Assembly: GCA_018668695.1 (NCBI GenBank)
Contig: JABJBS010000100.1
Span: 1-64,000 of the forward strand
Length of the DNA: 64,000 nt
Direction: 5' to 3'
Source of the DNA: Deltaproteobacteria bacterium
GTDB lineage: Bacteria; Myxococcota; XYA12-FULL-58-9; JABJBS01
In this document: piece after piece, positions 8,885-16,612 of the stretch
How positions within the stretch are numbered: the first letter of the stretch is position 1
How the letters are laid out: each line of letters begins with the position of its first letter
Program-made: the position numbers and the translations under genes
The notes under the pieces: generated by a model
Seen by the model: the letters and a program-made list of their open reading frames with translations, nothing else
Told to the model about the DNA's origin: nothing
The model's database searches: none

Positions 8885-10625
8885 TGGCTTCCCAGTAGTC
8901 GGTGGCCGAGCGGATGCGGCTCTCGGCGGCGAGCAGGAACACGCCCGAACTCACCACGATGTCGCCCTCGGTCAGGCCGCTTTCGATGCTGATCCAGTCC
9001 GCGGTGCGCGCACCGACTGTGACCTCTACGGGACGCAGACGCCCCTCCCCACGATCCACGAACACCAGGCGTCGTCGGCCGGTGTAGACCACCGCATCGG
9101 TGGGCACGGCGAGGTGTTCACCGAGGTCAACGTCGAAACTCAGGTTGGCGATCATGCCCGGGCGCAGGCGGCCTTCAGGGTTGTCGAGTTGCACCCGAAC
9201 ACGCGCGGTCCGAGTCTGAGCTGAGACCGTCGGGTAGATGTAGTCCACCACGCCGCCGATCGGCTCTCCGGTCGCGCCCGACACGTTCACAACAACGCGT
9301 TGACCGACAGTGACATGGGGGAGGTCTTGCTCAAAGACGTCCGCAAGCACCCAGACCCTGCTTGGGTCGGCGATGCGGTAGAGCAGCGCCCCGGCCGACA
9401 CATGCGCCCCTTCGTTGACCCTCTTGTCGATCACGACGCCGGTGATGGGGCTCTGAATGCCGATTCGCTGCCGCGGCTCCTGGCGCCTCTGCATGTCTCG
9501 AATCGCCCAGCTCGACATGCCCCAGAGACGCAGTCGCTCGCGAGCCGCCGTCGCCAATCGGCCCCCTGGCGGCACTGCCAACAGCTCCCGCTGGGTCGCC
9601 AGCAGGTCTGGGCTGTAGAACCTGAGCAGGGTCGCGTCGCGCTCAACCGGGTCGCCCGCACGGGTGACACGCAGATCTTCGACCCAGCCATCCACTCGCG
9701 CCGTCACGTCATGGACCTGGCTCTCATCCCAGGCCACTTCGCCCACCGCTCGAATGGGTCGGGCCAGGGCTCGGCGAGCCACGGCCGTGGTGCGAACGCC
9801 GATGCGCTGTCGACGCACTGAGTCCACCAGGACATCCCCGGTACGCAGGTCCTCGTGGGTAACCGGTGTGAGGTCCATGTTGCAGATGGGACAGGTGCTG
9901 GGTGTCTGCTGACGTACAGACGGATGCATGGGGCAGGTGTAATGCGCTACCTCGTCGGCCCCTGCCGGCGGGGCGGTCGGTCCCATCTCCGTCTCCCAAT
10001 CACTCGCCGAACCGCAAGCGAGCATCTGCTGGCCCATATATGGATTCTCGATCGTCTGGTGAGCTTGAAACCACTTGGGGAAATCTTCGGCCATCGGACA
10101 GGAAAAGGCGTGCCAGCCCTCTTGCAATCTCGGATCGGCTTCGGCGAGACCAAAGAACGCCTGCGATAGCGCCGCGTAGGATCTGCGGGCGGAGGTTGCC
10201 GAATCGGCGCTCTCGAGGTCTTCCGCGCTGGACGCTGCGGCACGCAGTGCGGCGCGGACAGGCTCGGGCAACATGACACCGTCGAGGGGCGCCAAGCCAG
10301 CTCGGACACGTGTCACCGCGGCGGGAATCACGTCAACCCGATCTTGAGACAGGGCGATGCGGATCTCCTCGGTCGCAGCGAACCCCCCGCGCAGCGTCGT
10401 CAGCTGCTCCTCAGAGAAAGGGTGTGAAACCACGCGCTGTGGGGCGGACTCATCCGCTGCGCTGTGTTCGCGGTGCGCGTGATGATGGTGGGATGGGGGT
10501 GTTGCAACCTCTTCTGACTCGATGAAGAACCACTGCAGCAATGGTCCCCGGTAGACCACCAGCACGGTCAGCAACAGGGCAAAGAGCCCGAACCAGCCCA
10601 AGCGCCGGATGCGAATGCCGCTCAT
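8868..10625 (-). CDS. cusB: CusB-like adaptor with His-rich, DUF3347 and metal-binding (HMBD) domains
   Basis: A periplasmic membrane-fusion protein of 585 residues, longer than a plain CusB because of N-terminal metal-binding additions. In order: an N-terminal membrane anchor (about 8-30), a His-rich stretch HHHHAHREH (46-54), a DUF3347 domain (about 70-210) ending in NPYMGQQMLACG (C176, M178, M197, M201, C204), and a heavy-metal-binding module YTCPMHPS...TCPICNMDL (C231, H234, C245, C248). The usual barrel-sandwich, hairpin and beta-barrel adaptor region follows from about 260. It links the CusA pump to the outer-membrane factor. The start overlaps the preceding gene's stop by 4 bp. Confidence 0.93.
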   Translation of the reverse strand: MSGIRIRRLGWFGLFALLLTVLVVYRGPLLQWFFIESEEVATPPSHHHHAHREHSAADESAPQRVVSHPFSEEQLTTLRGGFAATEEIRIALSQDRVDVIPAAVTRVRAGLAPLDGVMLPEPVRAALRAAASSAEDLESADSATSARRSYAALSQAFFGLAEADPRLQEGWHAFSCPMAEDFPKWFQAHQTIENPYMGQQMLACGSASDWETEMGPTAPPAGADEVAHYTCPMHPSVRQQTPSTCPICNMDLTPVTHEDLRTGDVLVDSVRRQRIGVRTTAVARRALARPIRAVGEVAWDESQVHDVTARVDGWVEDLRVTRAGDPVERDATLLRFYSPDLLATQRELLAVPPGGRLATAARERLRLWGMSSWAIRDMQRRQEPRQRIGIQSPITGVVIDKRVNEGAHVSAGALLYRIADPSRVWVLADVFEQDLPHVTVGQRVVVNVSGATGEPIGGVVDYIYPTVSAQTRTARVRVQLDNPEGRLRPGMIANLSFDVDLGEHLAVPTDAVVYTGRRRLVFVDRGEGRLRPVEVTVGARTADWISIESGLTEGDIVVSSGVFLLAAESRIRSATDYWEANDEAQ

Positions 10626-12001
10626 CGCACACCTCCTTCAGCCGGTTGGCCCGAGGCTGTCCCCGCCGCCCTGTTGAGCGCGGCTCGCCCGCGCCAGGTG
10701 TCGGCCAGTGCCTCCGAGTAGGCTTGTTCGAAGCGCCGCAGCTGCCGCTGGGCGCTCATGATGTCGGAGAAGCTGTTTCGTCCGCTCGTGTAGCCTGCCT
10801 CGGCAGTCTCAATATGGCGCCGAGCGGCCGGCAGTACTAGGTCGCGGTAGACGGCGACCTGGGCCAGCGCCTCGTCGAAGCGCACTAATGCTTGGCGTAC
10901 CTCGACATCCACGGCGGACCGGCGCTCGGCCTGCAGTGACCTGGAACGCGCGAGCGCGGCGGTCGCTGCGTTCACACCGCCACGACGAGCGCCGAGCTGA
11001 AGCGGGATATTGAGTGAGAACCCCAGCATGAACTGGTGCTCGAACTGCGGCCACATCGAGTTGTAGGCGACCCCAAACGAGAAATCTGGGTAGTAGGCGC
11101 GCTGAGCCAGCGCCATGCTGCTCGCTCGAGCATCGACAATCCGCGCCGCGGTGTGAAGTTCGGGGCGGTGCTGCTGAGCGTATCGCTGCCACTGCTCAGC
11201 GCTCCTGGATGGTGCGACGGCAGGTTCGAGGGTTGCGGGCGCGGCGGGCAGCCGACTTTCGGCCGGGCGATGCAACAGACCGTTGATCTGCGCGACAATG
11301 ATTTGTTCGCGGGCCGCCAGCGTGAGCCGCTCGCGCTCGAGCAACGCCAGCTCCACGTCGGCCTGGATGGGATCCTGTTGTCCACCACGGCCCGCCGCGT
11401 ACTGGGCCACTGCGCCCTGCCGAAGTCGGGTCACGAGCTCCCGATGGGCTCGATTGATCTCCAGTGCTCGGCCCACCGCAAAGTAGTCGTCAAAGAGGAT
11501 CGACGCCGTGGTACGAAGGTGGAGTCGGACCCGCTCCAGGTCCGCGCTTCGAGCCTCGGCTTCGGCGAGCGCGATGGCGCCCCGAAGCGCCTGCTTCCCA
11601 GGCCACTCGAGGCGCTGGCTTACGCGCACGACCTGTCCGTAGCCGTGCTCCGAGCCAATCGTGCCCGGTGCTGTTTCGTAGCTCAGCCTAGGGTCGGAAA
11701 AAGCCGTCACTTGGGGATAACGGGCCAGCGCTTCGCCCCACGCCTGCCGTGCGGTTTCCACCGTGGGGTTGCGGGTGAGCACTTGCTGGATGAGCTGCTC
11801 TCTGGACAGCGCGTCGACAGCGGGAAACGGGGCCGCAGCTGAATCGGGCACATCGGTGGGTGCGCTACGGGTCCATGCCAGGCTCGATGCGCTGTGTTGT
11901 GTTCGCTGGGTGGCCGCGACGCAGCCGCCAAGAATGGGCAGCAAGGCCGCCACGAGAAGGCGCCGCTGCCACGCAGCACGCCTCGATAGTTTTGTGTTCA
12001 T
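10622..12001 (-). CDS. cusC: CusC/TolC-like outer-membrane efflux lipoprotein
   Basis: An outer-membrane factor of 459 residues that forms the exit duct of the tripartite pump. The signal peptide ends in the lipobox LGGC (Cys27). Two outer-membrane efflux protein repeats follow, rich in long Ala/Arg/Glu helices, with family motifs such as ALRGAIALAEAEARS and LARSRSLQAERRSAVDVEVR. It sits between the Cys-rich leader gene and the adaptor in the same orientation. Its base composition is GC-rich like the rest of the island. Confidence 0.92.
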   Translation of the reverse strand: MNTKLSRRAAWQRRLLVAALLPILGGCVAATQRTQHSASSLAWTRSAPTDVPDSAAAPFPAVDALSREQLIQQVLTRNPTVETARQAWGEALARYPQVTAFSDPRLSYETAPGTIGSEHGYGQVVRVSQRLEWPGKQALRGAIALAEAEARSADLERVRLHLRTTASILFDDYFAVGRALEINRAHRELVTRLRQGAVAQYAAGRGGQQDPIQADVELALLERERLTLAAREQIIVAQINGLLHRPAESRLPAAPATLEPAVAPSRSAEQWQRYAQQHRPELHTAARIVDARASSMALAQRAYYPDFSFGVAYNSMWPQFEHQFMLGFSLNIPLQLGARRGGVNAATAALARSRSLQAERRSAVDVEVRQALVRFDEALAQVAVYRDLVLPAARRHIETAEAGYTSGRNSFSDIMSAQRQLRRFEQAYSEALADTWRGRAALNRAAGTASGQPAEGGVR

Positions 12002-12111
12002 ACTCCTACTCCTGCACGTCGGTTCGAGATCGAGGCGGACCGGTCAGCCCGTCCTCAGCGAGGCGCTGGACACACCAGTGCCCGGACCTCAAAGGTCGAA
12101 GCGGTGCAGGA

Positions 12112-12528
12112 TCAAATCAGGTAGGAGCAGTGCTTGATGAAGATAGGCGGCCCCGGATCGGGCGGGGGTCCGCGGGAGCCATGAGGCAAGGCGAGGCGTG
12201 TGGGCGCACGAACCCGCGTGCGCTCACTCGGCGCGAAGGGCAAGGCGACAAACTGCGGTGTCTCGAACTGAGGCGCCTGCACTTCGACCCGCGTGGGCGG
12301 GACCTGCTGCTTGGCGCTGACGACTTCACAGCAGGATGCGGCCCTCAGAGAGGGCACCTCAAGAGCGTCTTGCCCGACCTCGTGCTGGCAACAGCACTTT
12401 GGCCCCACCTCGCCGGTCATCGTGCAGAAAAATAGCAGCTGTCCCAGGCCACTGGCCGGAACAGCCACGAGCAGGGCCATCATCAGGGCCATGGCTCGCA
12501 CAACAAGTTTTAGATTTCGAAGCGCCAT
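12112..12528 (-). CDS. Cys-rich exported small protein, first gene of copper operon
   Basis: A 138-residue protein with a hydrophobic N-terminal signal or anchor (about 8-33) and a Cys-rich middle: C35 in FFCTM, C45-C47, C66-C67, and C134 near the C-terminus. The C-terminal half is Pro-rich. Not recognised as a named family. It is the first gene downstream of the CsoR-overlapped promoter, with only about 15 nt of leader, so copper should induce it first. Inference: a periplasmic or membrane Cu(I) buffer or chaperone. An alternative is a short structural leader protein without metal binding. Confidence 0.6.
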   Translation of the reverse strand: MALRNLKLVVRAMALMMALLVAVPASGLGQLLFFCTMTGEVGPKCCCQHEVGQDALEVPSLRAASCCEVVSAKQQVPPTRVEVQAPQFETPQFVALPFAPSERTRVRAPTRLALPHGSRGPPPDPGPPIFIKHCSYLI

Positions 12529-12530
12529 TG

Positions 12531-12559
12531 TTGATACCTATACCCCCATAGGGTATATT
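12531..12559 (+). promoter_or_regulatory. Putative csoR promoter (sigma-70 type)
   Basis: TTGATA at 12531-12536, a 17-bp spacer, and TATATT at 12554-12559, pointing right towards csoR. The CsoR-type operator (12539-12557) fills the spacer and overlaps the -10 box, which predicts autoregulation. The expected 5' leader to the csoR start is about 85 nt. Confidence 0.55.
12539..12557. promoter_or_regulatory. CsoR-type copper operator
   Basis: A perfect inverted repeat TATACCC-N5-GGGTATA. It fits the known CsoR pattern of AT flanks around C/G tracts. It lies between csoR and the divergent efflux operon and overlaps the -10 boxes of both predicted promoters. Confidence 0.8.
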
Positions 12560-12578
12560 CTTCAGGCGATGATGTCAA
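12550..12578 (-). promoter_or_regulatory. Putative promoter of the cus operon
   Basis: On the minus strand, TTGACA (plus 12573-12578) is separated by 17 bp from TACCCT (plus 12550-12555). The CsoR operator covers the -10. Transcription would begin near 12543, giving a leader of only about 15 nt to the Cys-rich gene. Confidence 0.6.
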
Positions 12579-12650
12579 CCGTCTTCAACGCGGTTCATGT
12601 GCAGGCAACAATGGCCCATTAGAGCGGGCGTGAGGAACGAGGAGTGATCG

Positions 12651-12941
12651 ATGCTGACCGGTGACGACAAAACGAAGATGGTCGCGCGCCTCAAGCGCAT
12701 CGAGGGTCAGGTGGCTGGCATCAAGCGCATGGTGGAGTCCGAGACCTATTGCGTCGACGTGCTCCACCAGTTTTCTGCAGTCCAGGGCGCGCTGGCCAAA
12801 GCGGCCCAGGGAATCCTCAGCGCACACCTCGAATCCTGCGTCACCTCTGCCCTCCTGGAGGGAGATGACCAGGAGCGGCAGGCCAAGCTGCAAGAGCTCG
12901 TCGACGTTTTCGGTCGTTTCGGGCGTGTGATGGGCAAGTAG
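12651..12941 (+). CDS. csoR: CsoR-family copper-sensing repressor
   Basis: A 96-residue all-helical metal-sensing repressor. The family stretch RLKRIEGQVAGIKRM lies at residues 13-27. The Cu(I)-binding triad is C34, H59 and C63, with the same spacing as the C-H-C site of characterised CsoR (25 then 4 residues), which favours a copper sensor over RcnR (Ni/Co) or FrmR (formaldehyde). A ribosome binding site AGGAG (12640-12644) supports the ATG at 12651. Apo-CsoR should bind the palindrome at 12539-12557 and release it on Cu(I) binding, switching on the divergent efflux operon and its own gene. Confidence 0.93.
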   Translation: MLTGDDKTKMVARLKRIEGQVAGIKRMVESETYCVDVLHQFSAVQGALAKAAQGILSAHLESCVTSALLEGDDQERQAKLQELVDVFGRFGRVMGK

Positions 12942-13059
12942 GCTGGCAGCGGGTGCCCTCGGTAGTCGAAGGGCTGTCGGTCATCTGGCTAGAACATAGC
13001 GAAGCATTTTGCACATAAGCCGTCGTTGAATCGACAGTGGCTGTGACTTTCAGCAGCAG

Positions 13060-13218
13060 ATGGAGAAGCGGGCACCCTTCAATCCCGATGCCCCTTTGAT
13101 TCGCCACGGCCTCATCAAGTGGGATTCGTGCTCGCAGCCAGATGGTCCCGAGATCCTCTCGAGTAGCTTCACCATCAGCGCCCAGGCGTTTGCAGTCCTG
13201 GTTGGCGAGGACAGCTGA
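13060..13218 (+). pseudogene. Possible remnant of an AAA-ATPase-like gene
   Basis: A short open frame (52 codons from an ATG, preceded in frame by a stop) whose translation looks protein-like: it includes NPDAPLIRHGLIKW and FTISAQAFAVLVGED. These resemble the region before the ATPase core in some large AAA proteins (an xPDAPLxRxGL element, then an RVxxxxxxxLxGxD-like element). No Walker motifs follow. The frame stops and is followed by an oppositely oriented frame. Likely a broken fragment at the island edge; recognition is from memory and weak. Confidence 0.3.
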
Positions 13219-13219
13219 C

Positions 13220-13426
13220 CTACGCCTTGGGAATCGCTCTCATCGCCCAAACAGAGTCTGCTTTGTAGCGAGTTTCTACCGCTCGCAGCCACTCGATGAT
13301 CTCATCCAGACGATCCAGCGCATCGTGGATTCGGTGCGCTCGTTCTTCTGCGGGTGCGTTCAGAGCCAATCGCAGGTGAGCGATGACCCTCTCGGTGGAT
13401 TCAACCAGCTCGCCGGGTTCGTACAT
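13220..13426 (-). CDS. Small hypothetical helical protein
   Basis: A possible 68-residue protein of Arg/Glu/Ala-rich amphipathic helices (EERAHRIHDALDRLDEIIEW). An in-frame TTG at 13438 would extend it by four residues. No good ribosome binding site is seen, and no family is recognised. The helix-like periodicity is the only support. It lies between csoR and ychF in the GC-rich block. Confidence 0.35.
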   Translation of the reverse strand: MYEPGELVESTERVIAHLRLALNAPAEERAHRIHDALDRLDEIIEWLRAVETRYKADSVWAMRAIPKA

Positions 13427-13509
13427 CTCAGCCTGCAACCAGGAGGGGCTGATTGAAGGACTACCGGAGCAGGGTTTTCATACGTGTATTTCGGAGTTGT
13501 CTCCGAAGC

Positions 13510-13547
13510 TGTCCCCGTAACTGGACATGTCGGGACAAAACCGGACA
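13510..13547. repeat. GGACA repeats at 10-bp spacing with one inverted copy
   Basis: GGACA occurs at 13523, 13533 and 13543, exactly one helical turn apart, with the inverted form TGTCC at 13510-13514. A similar TGTCCCCGT is present at the other end of the island (near 5113). This could be a protein-binding array or the end of a lost insertion element; no transposase is present. Confidence 0.4.
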
Positions 13548-13610
13548 CGTCACGTCTGCCCAGAGAACACCTAAGTCCCCGTAAAACCTTGATTCAGGGC
13601 TCTGGGGGCA

Positions 13611-13631
13611 GGTGGTTTATACGTTGAACCG
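13611..13631 (+). repeat. Right copy of the direct repeat, at the ychF 3' end
   Basis: Contains the last codons and stop of ychF (minus strand) plus a few bases beyond. It matches 5030-5051 over nearly its whole length, including ACGTTGAACCG. It marks the right border of the GC-rich island. Confidence 0.5.
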
Positions 13632-14711
13632 AAAGTGCATCACATCGCCATCCTTAACGATGTACTCTTTGCCTTCCATGCGCATCTTACCAGCAGCCTT
13701 CACTTCAGATTCGCTGCCAAGCTCAACCAGGTCAGCACACTGAGTGACTTCGGCTTTGATAAAGCCGCGCTGAAAATCAGTGTGAATCACACCAGCTGCT
13801 TCCGGTGCAGTAGAGCCTACTTTGACAGTCCAAGCTCGGCTCTCTTTCGGACCAGCTGTTAGGTAAGTAATCAGATGAAGCAGGCTGTAGCCTTCGCGAA
13901 TCACTTTATGAAGGCCTGGCTCGGAAAGACCCAACGACTCCAAATAGTCTGTTTGCTCTTCATCTTCGAGCTGTGAGATTTCCGCTTCGATGGCCGCACT
14001 GATGCAAATAACAGGTGCCGGCGCCACGGCCGCTTTTAGCTTTTGTACATATTCGTTACCGCTTGCATCCGCTGCATCGTCTTCAGAAACGTTGGCGATG
14101 TACATCATGGCCTTGTCGGTGAGCATGTGCATGTCGCTGATGCGGGCGGTTTCTTCTTCGGTAAGTCCCAGAGTATGGACGGGCTTACCCTGATTCAAAT
14201 GGGCTTCGACCTTTTCTAGAACAGCCATGTCGGCCTTAGCATCTTTGTCGCCGCTTCGGGCAAGCTTGGATGTGCGGCTCATGCGCTTTTCGATGCTGGC
14301 GTAGTCTGCGAGGCAAAGCTCTGTTTCAATCACTTCTACATCCCGTAGAGGATCAACACTGCCGTCTACGTGAACCACGTTTTCATCTTCAAAGCAGCGC
14401 ACCACATGGGCAATCGCATTACACTCACGGATGTTGGCGAGAAACTTATTACCAAGGCCCTCGCCTTCAGACGCGCCCTTAACGAGACCTGCGATGTCCA
14501 CAAACTCGAGGCTGGTAGGAATGATTTTCTGAGAACCGTAAACACCGGCCAATTGGTCGAGGCGCTTATCTGGTACCGGTACCACACCAACATTGGGTTC
14601 AATCGTGCAAAAGGGAAAGTTGGCACTCTCTGCACCCGCGGCTGAAAGCGCGTTGAAAAGAGTTGATTTACCGACGTTGGGAAGACCCACGATTCCAATA
14701 TTGATGGCCAT
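13617..14711 (-). CDS. ychF: YchF/OLA1 ribosome-associated ATPase
   Basis: A 364-residue TRAFAC-class P-loop protein of the Obg/YchF family, full length. G1 is GLPNVGKST (8-16), G3 is [10 protein letters not shown], and the coiled-coil insertion lies at about 120-200. The C-terminal TGS domain (about 280-364) ends in [10 protein letters not shown], as is typical. YchF/OLA1 proteins hydrolyse ATP in preference to GTP, bind ribosomes and take part in stress responses. The copper island begins immediately after its stop codon, so the gene itself is intact. Confidence 0.96.
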   Translation of the reverse strand: MAINIGIVGLPNVGKSTLFNALSAAGAESANFPFCTIEPNVGVVPVPDKRLDQLAGVYGSQKIIPTSLEFVDIAGLVKGASEGEGLGNKFLANIRECNAIAHVVRCFEDENVVHVDGSVDPLRDVEVIETELCLADYASIEKRMSRTSKLARSGDKDAKADMAVLEKVEAHLNQGKPVHTLGLTEEETARISDMHMLTDKAMMYIANVSEDDAADASGNEYVQKLKAAVAPAPVICISAAIEAEISQLEDEEQTDYLESLGLSEPGLHKVIREGYSLLHLITYLTAGPKESRAWTVKVGSTAPEAAGVIHTDFQRGFIKAEVTQCADLVELGSESEVKAAGKMRMEGKEYIVKDGDVMHFRFNV

Positions 14712-14819
14712 GCCAGACTCCTAAAAAAACGTATGCGACGCCCAATACACGGCGGATGCCGCGGTGACAAGCACAGAATCAGGGGAGTTCGTTGATTTTG
14801 TTGATGGATTTAGGCTTTT

Positions 14820-16409
14820 TTAGAGCCTTGGGTGGGCTTCCAAGAGCTGGCGCACTCGGCGCGCTAAGTCCACGGGACGGTATGGTTTTTGGATAAAAGT
14901 TGCCCAGCCATAGCCGGCAAAACGCTGCGATGCTTCCGCCTCGCTGTAGCCAGAAGAGATCACCACACCTAAGTCTGGCACTCTGGCTCGAAGCTCTTGG
15001 AGAGTTTCTTCACCGCTCATCCCAGGCATCGTCATATCCAAAAGCACAGCCGAAATGCTCTCGCCTTTTTCAGCCATAATCTCCAAAGCCTCGCTGCCTT
15101 CGCGGGCAGTTAGGATATCAAAGCCGTAGTACGCGAGAGTTTCGCAGGCCACTTGGCGAACACTTTCCTGGTCGTCCACCACCAAAATGGTACCGGTACC
15201 ACGCCAGTCCACCAGCGATGCCACGCCTTCTGCGTCGGGAACAATCGCTTCATCACGGGCAGGAAAATAAACCTTAAACGATGTGCCCTTGTCTTTACTC
15301 GAATCGATCATCACCGCGCCGTGGTAGCTCTCCACAATGCCGCGCACCGCCGCCAACCCAAGGCCTCGGCCTTTAGTGCGAGTGGTAAATGATGAGTCGA
15401 ATATCTTCGCCATGGCAGCATCATCAATACCGCGGCCCGTATCGGCCACTTCAATACAGACATAGCGGCCAGCGGCTAAACCAGAGCCGACACAAGCTTG
15501 ATTGAGCTGCTCCGAGCGAAGTACCTCGGCCTTTACACATACCCGCACCTGCCCAGAATCGCCTTCGTGAGATTCCGAGCCATTGGTCACAAGATTGATT
15601 AATACCTGCTGCATATCCGATGGGTCGCCGTAGATACCCGGTACATCAGGCGCAAGTTCGTACTCCATATGAACCTGCCGAGCCTTACACACTTCGAGTA
15701 GATGCCGCACGCCATCCACAACCTTGGTGAGATTAACCACCCGCTGCGTCGCTTTGCGTTTGCCAGAATACAAAAGAAGCTGTTCCGTGAGTTTGGAGGC
15801 TTTCATCGCCGCCGATTCAATATGCCGAACCGACTCTGAAGCTGGGTGTGAGGCGTCCATTTCCATCAGAGCAAGCCCTGCGTTACCCAAAACACCGACC
15901 AAAAGATTGTTAAAGTCGTGAGCAATGCCGCCAGCTAAAACGCCCAGCGTCTCAAGCTTTTGAGCATATTTAATTTGCCCATCCATACGCCGCTTCTCGC
16001 CAGTTTCTTCGTTGCCCGTATCCAGGTCTTGAGTGGTCATGAGTACAAAAGCATCATCACCATTTTTAAGCAGAGTTCCCCAAATGCGAACCGGCACGAG
16101 GCGGTTGTCGGCCGTGAGCATGCGCGTATGCTTTAGAAGCCCTGACTTACCATTTACGATGTCGGCTAGCATATCTTCTGCGCGAATACGCTGGGCAGTC
16201 TTGAACATTGCTAACCAATTGGTGTCGAGAATACTTTCGGGAGTATGTCCTAAAAGTTTTGTGAGTTCTGAGTTCGCAGCCGATATTTCACCGCTGGCAC
16301 TAACGAGCACCAAACCATCACGGCTTGTTTCAAAACATGCCGCTAAAAGAGACATGCTCAAACCAGTATCACTGAGTTTTTTTAGACCTGCGTTCTCAAT
16401 ATGCGTCAT
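14820..16409 (-). CDS. Hybrid sensor histidine kinase (PAS-HisKA-HATPase-REC)
   Basis: A 529-residue soluble hybrid kinase. A PAS-like sensory domain (about 19-130) is followed by a dimerisation domain with the phospho-His H164 in GGIAHDFNNLL. The ATPase domain (about 255-385) carries DTGRGID and the G2 box GRGLGLAAVRGIV. A C-terminal receiver (about 405-525) has D412/D413 and phospho-acceptor D458 in LLDMTMPGMSG. No membrane segments, so it senses a cytoplasmic cue. No DNA-binding partner is adjacent; the signal probably passes to an unlinked phosphotransfer protein or regulator. Confidence 0.92.
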   Translation of the reverse strand: MTHIENAGLKKLSDTGLSMSLLAACFETSRDGLVLVSASGEISAANSELTKLLGHTPESILDTNWLAMFKTAQRIRAEDMLADIVNGKSGLLKHTRMLTADNRLVPVRIWGTLLKNGDDAFVLMTTQDLDTGNEETGEKRRMDGQIKYAQKLETLGVLAGGIAHDFNNLLVGVLGNAGLALMEMDASHPASESVRHIESAAMKASKLTEQLLLYSGKRKATQRVVNLTKVVDGVRHLLEVCKARQVHMEYELAPDVPGIYGDPSDMQQVLINLVTNGSESHEGDSGQVRVCVKAEVLRSEQLNQACVGSGLAAGRYVCIEVADTGRGIDDAAMAKIFDSSFTTRTKGRGLGLAAVRGIVESYHGAVMIDSSKDKGTSFKVYFPARDEAIVPDAEGVASLVDWRGTGTILVVDDQESVRQVACETLAYYGFDILTAREGSEALEIMAEKGESISAVLLDMTMPGMSGEETLQELRARVPDLGVVISSGYSEAEASQRFAGYGWATFIQKPYRPVDLARRVRQLLEAHPRL

Positions 16410-16528
16410 ATCAATACCGGCTTAATCAATAAGCCTTCTCCTCACAGTAGCCCCAAGCTTTTAGTCTATGTGAGCCTTGAGATATCCACCGTCTCGAGAT
16501 TTTGCAACCGTTCGTAAACACTAGATTT

Positions 16529-16545
16529 CTAACGCGAGGCGTTAG
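16529..16545. promoter_or_regulatory. Perfect inverted repeat upstream of the hybrid kinase
   Basis: CTAACGC-GAG-GCGTTAG, with 7-bp arms, lies about 120 bp upstream of the kinase start and past the end of the next gene. There is no T-run on either side, so an operator or RNA hairpin is more likely than an intrinsic terminator. Confidence 0.35.
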
Positions 16546-16612
16546 CCGCACACAACAATCAGCAAGGGTAATATAAGCTCTGAAAAAGAGGGTGGGTATT
16601 AGCTTCTAGCCT

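Noticed and set aside
11036-11842. Plus-strand open frame inside the outer-membrane factor gene
   Set aside because: Antisense to a well-supported TolC-like gene; the translation has no family features and arises from high GC.
13050-13292. Minus-strand frame of about 80 codons near the island edge
   Set aside because: Overlaps the possible AAA-like fragment and the small helical frame; its sequence shows no coding character and no ribosome binding site.
5030-13631. Complete integrative element
   Set aside because: No integrase, relaxase or transposase is present between the repeats, so only a footprint or remnant is claimed.
16529-16545. Palindrome as an intrinsic terminator for the barrel-like gene
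   Set aside because: No T-run follows the stem on either strand, so termination is unlikely; kept only as a possible operator.
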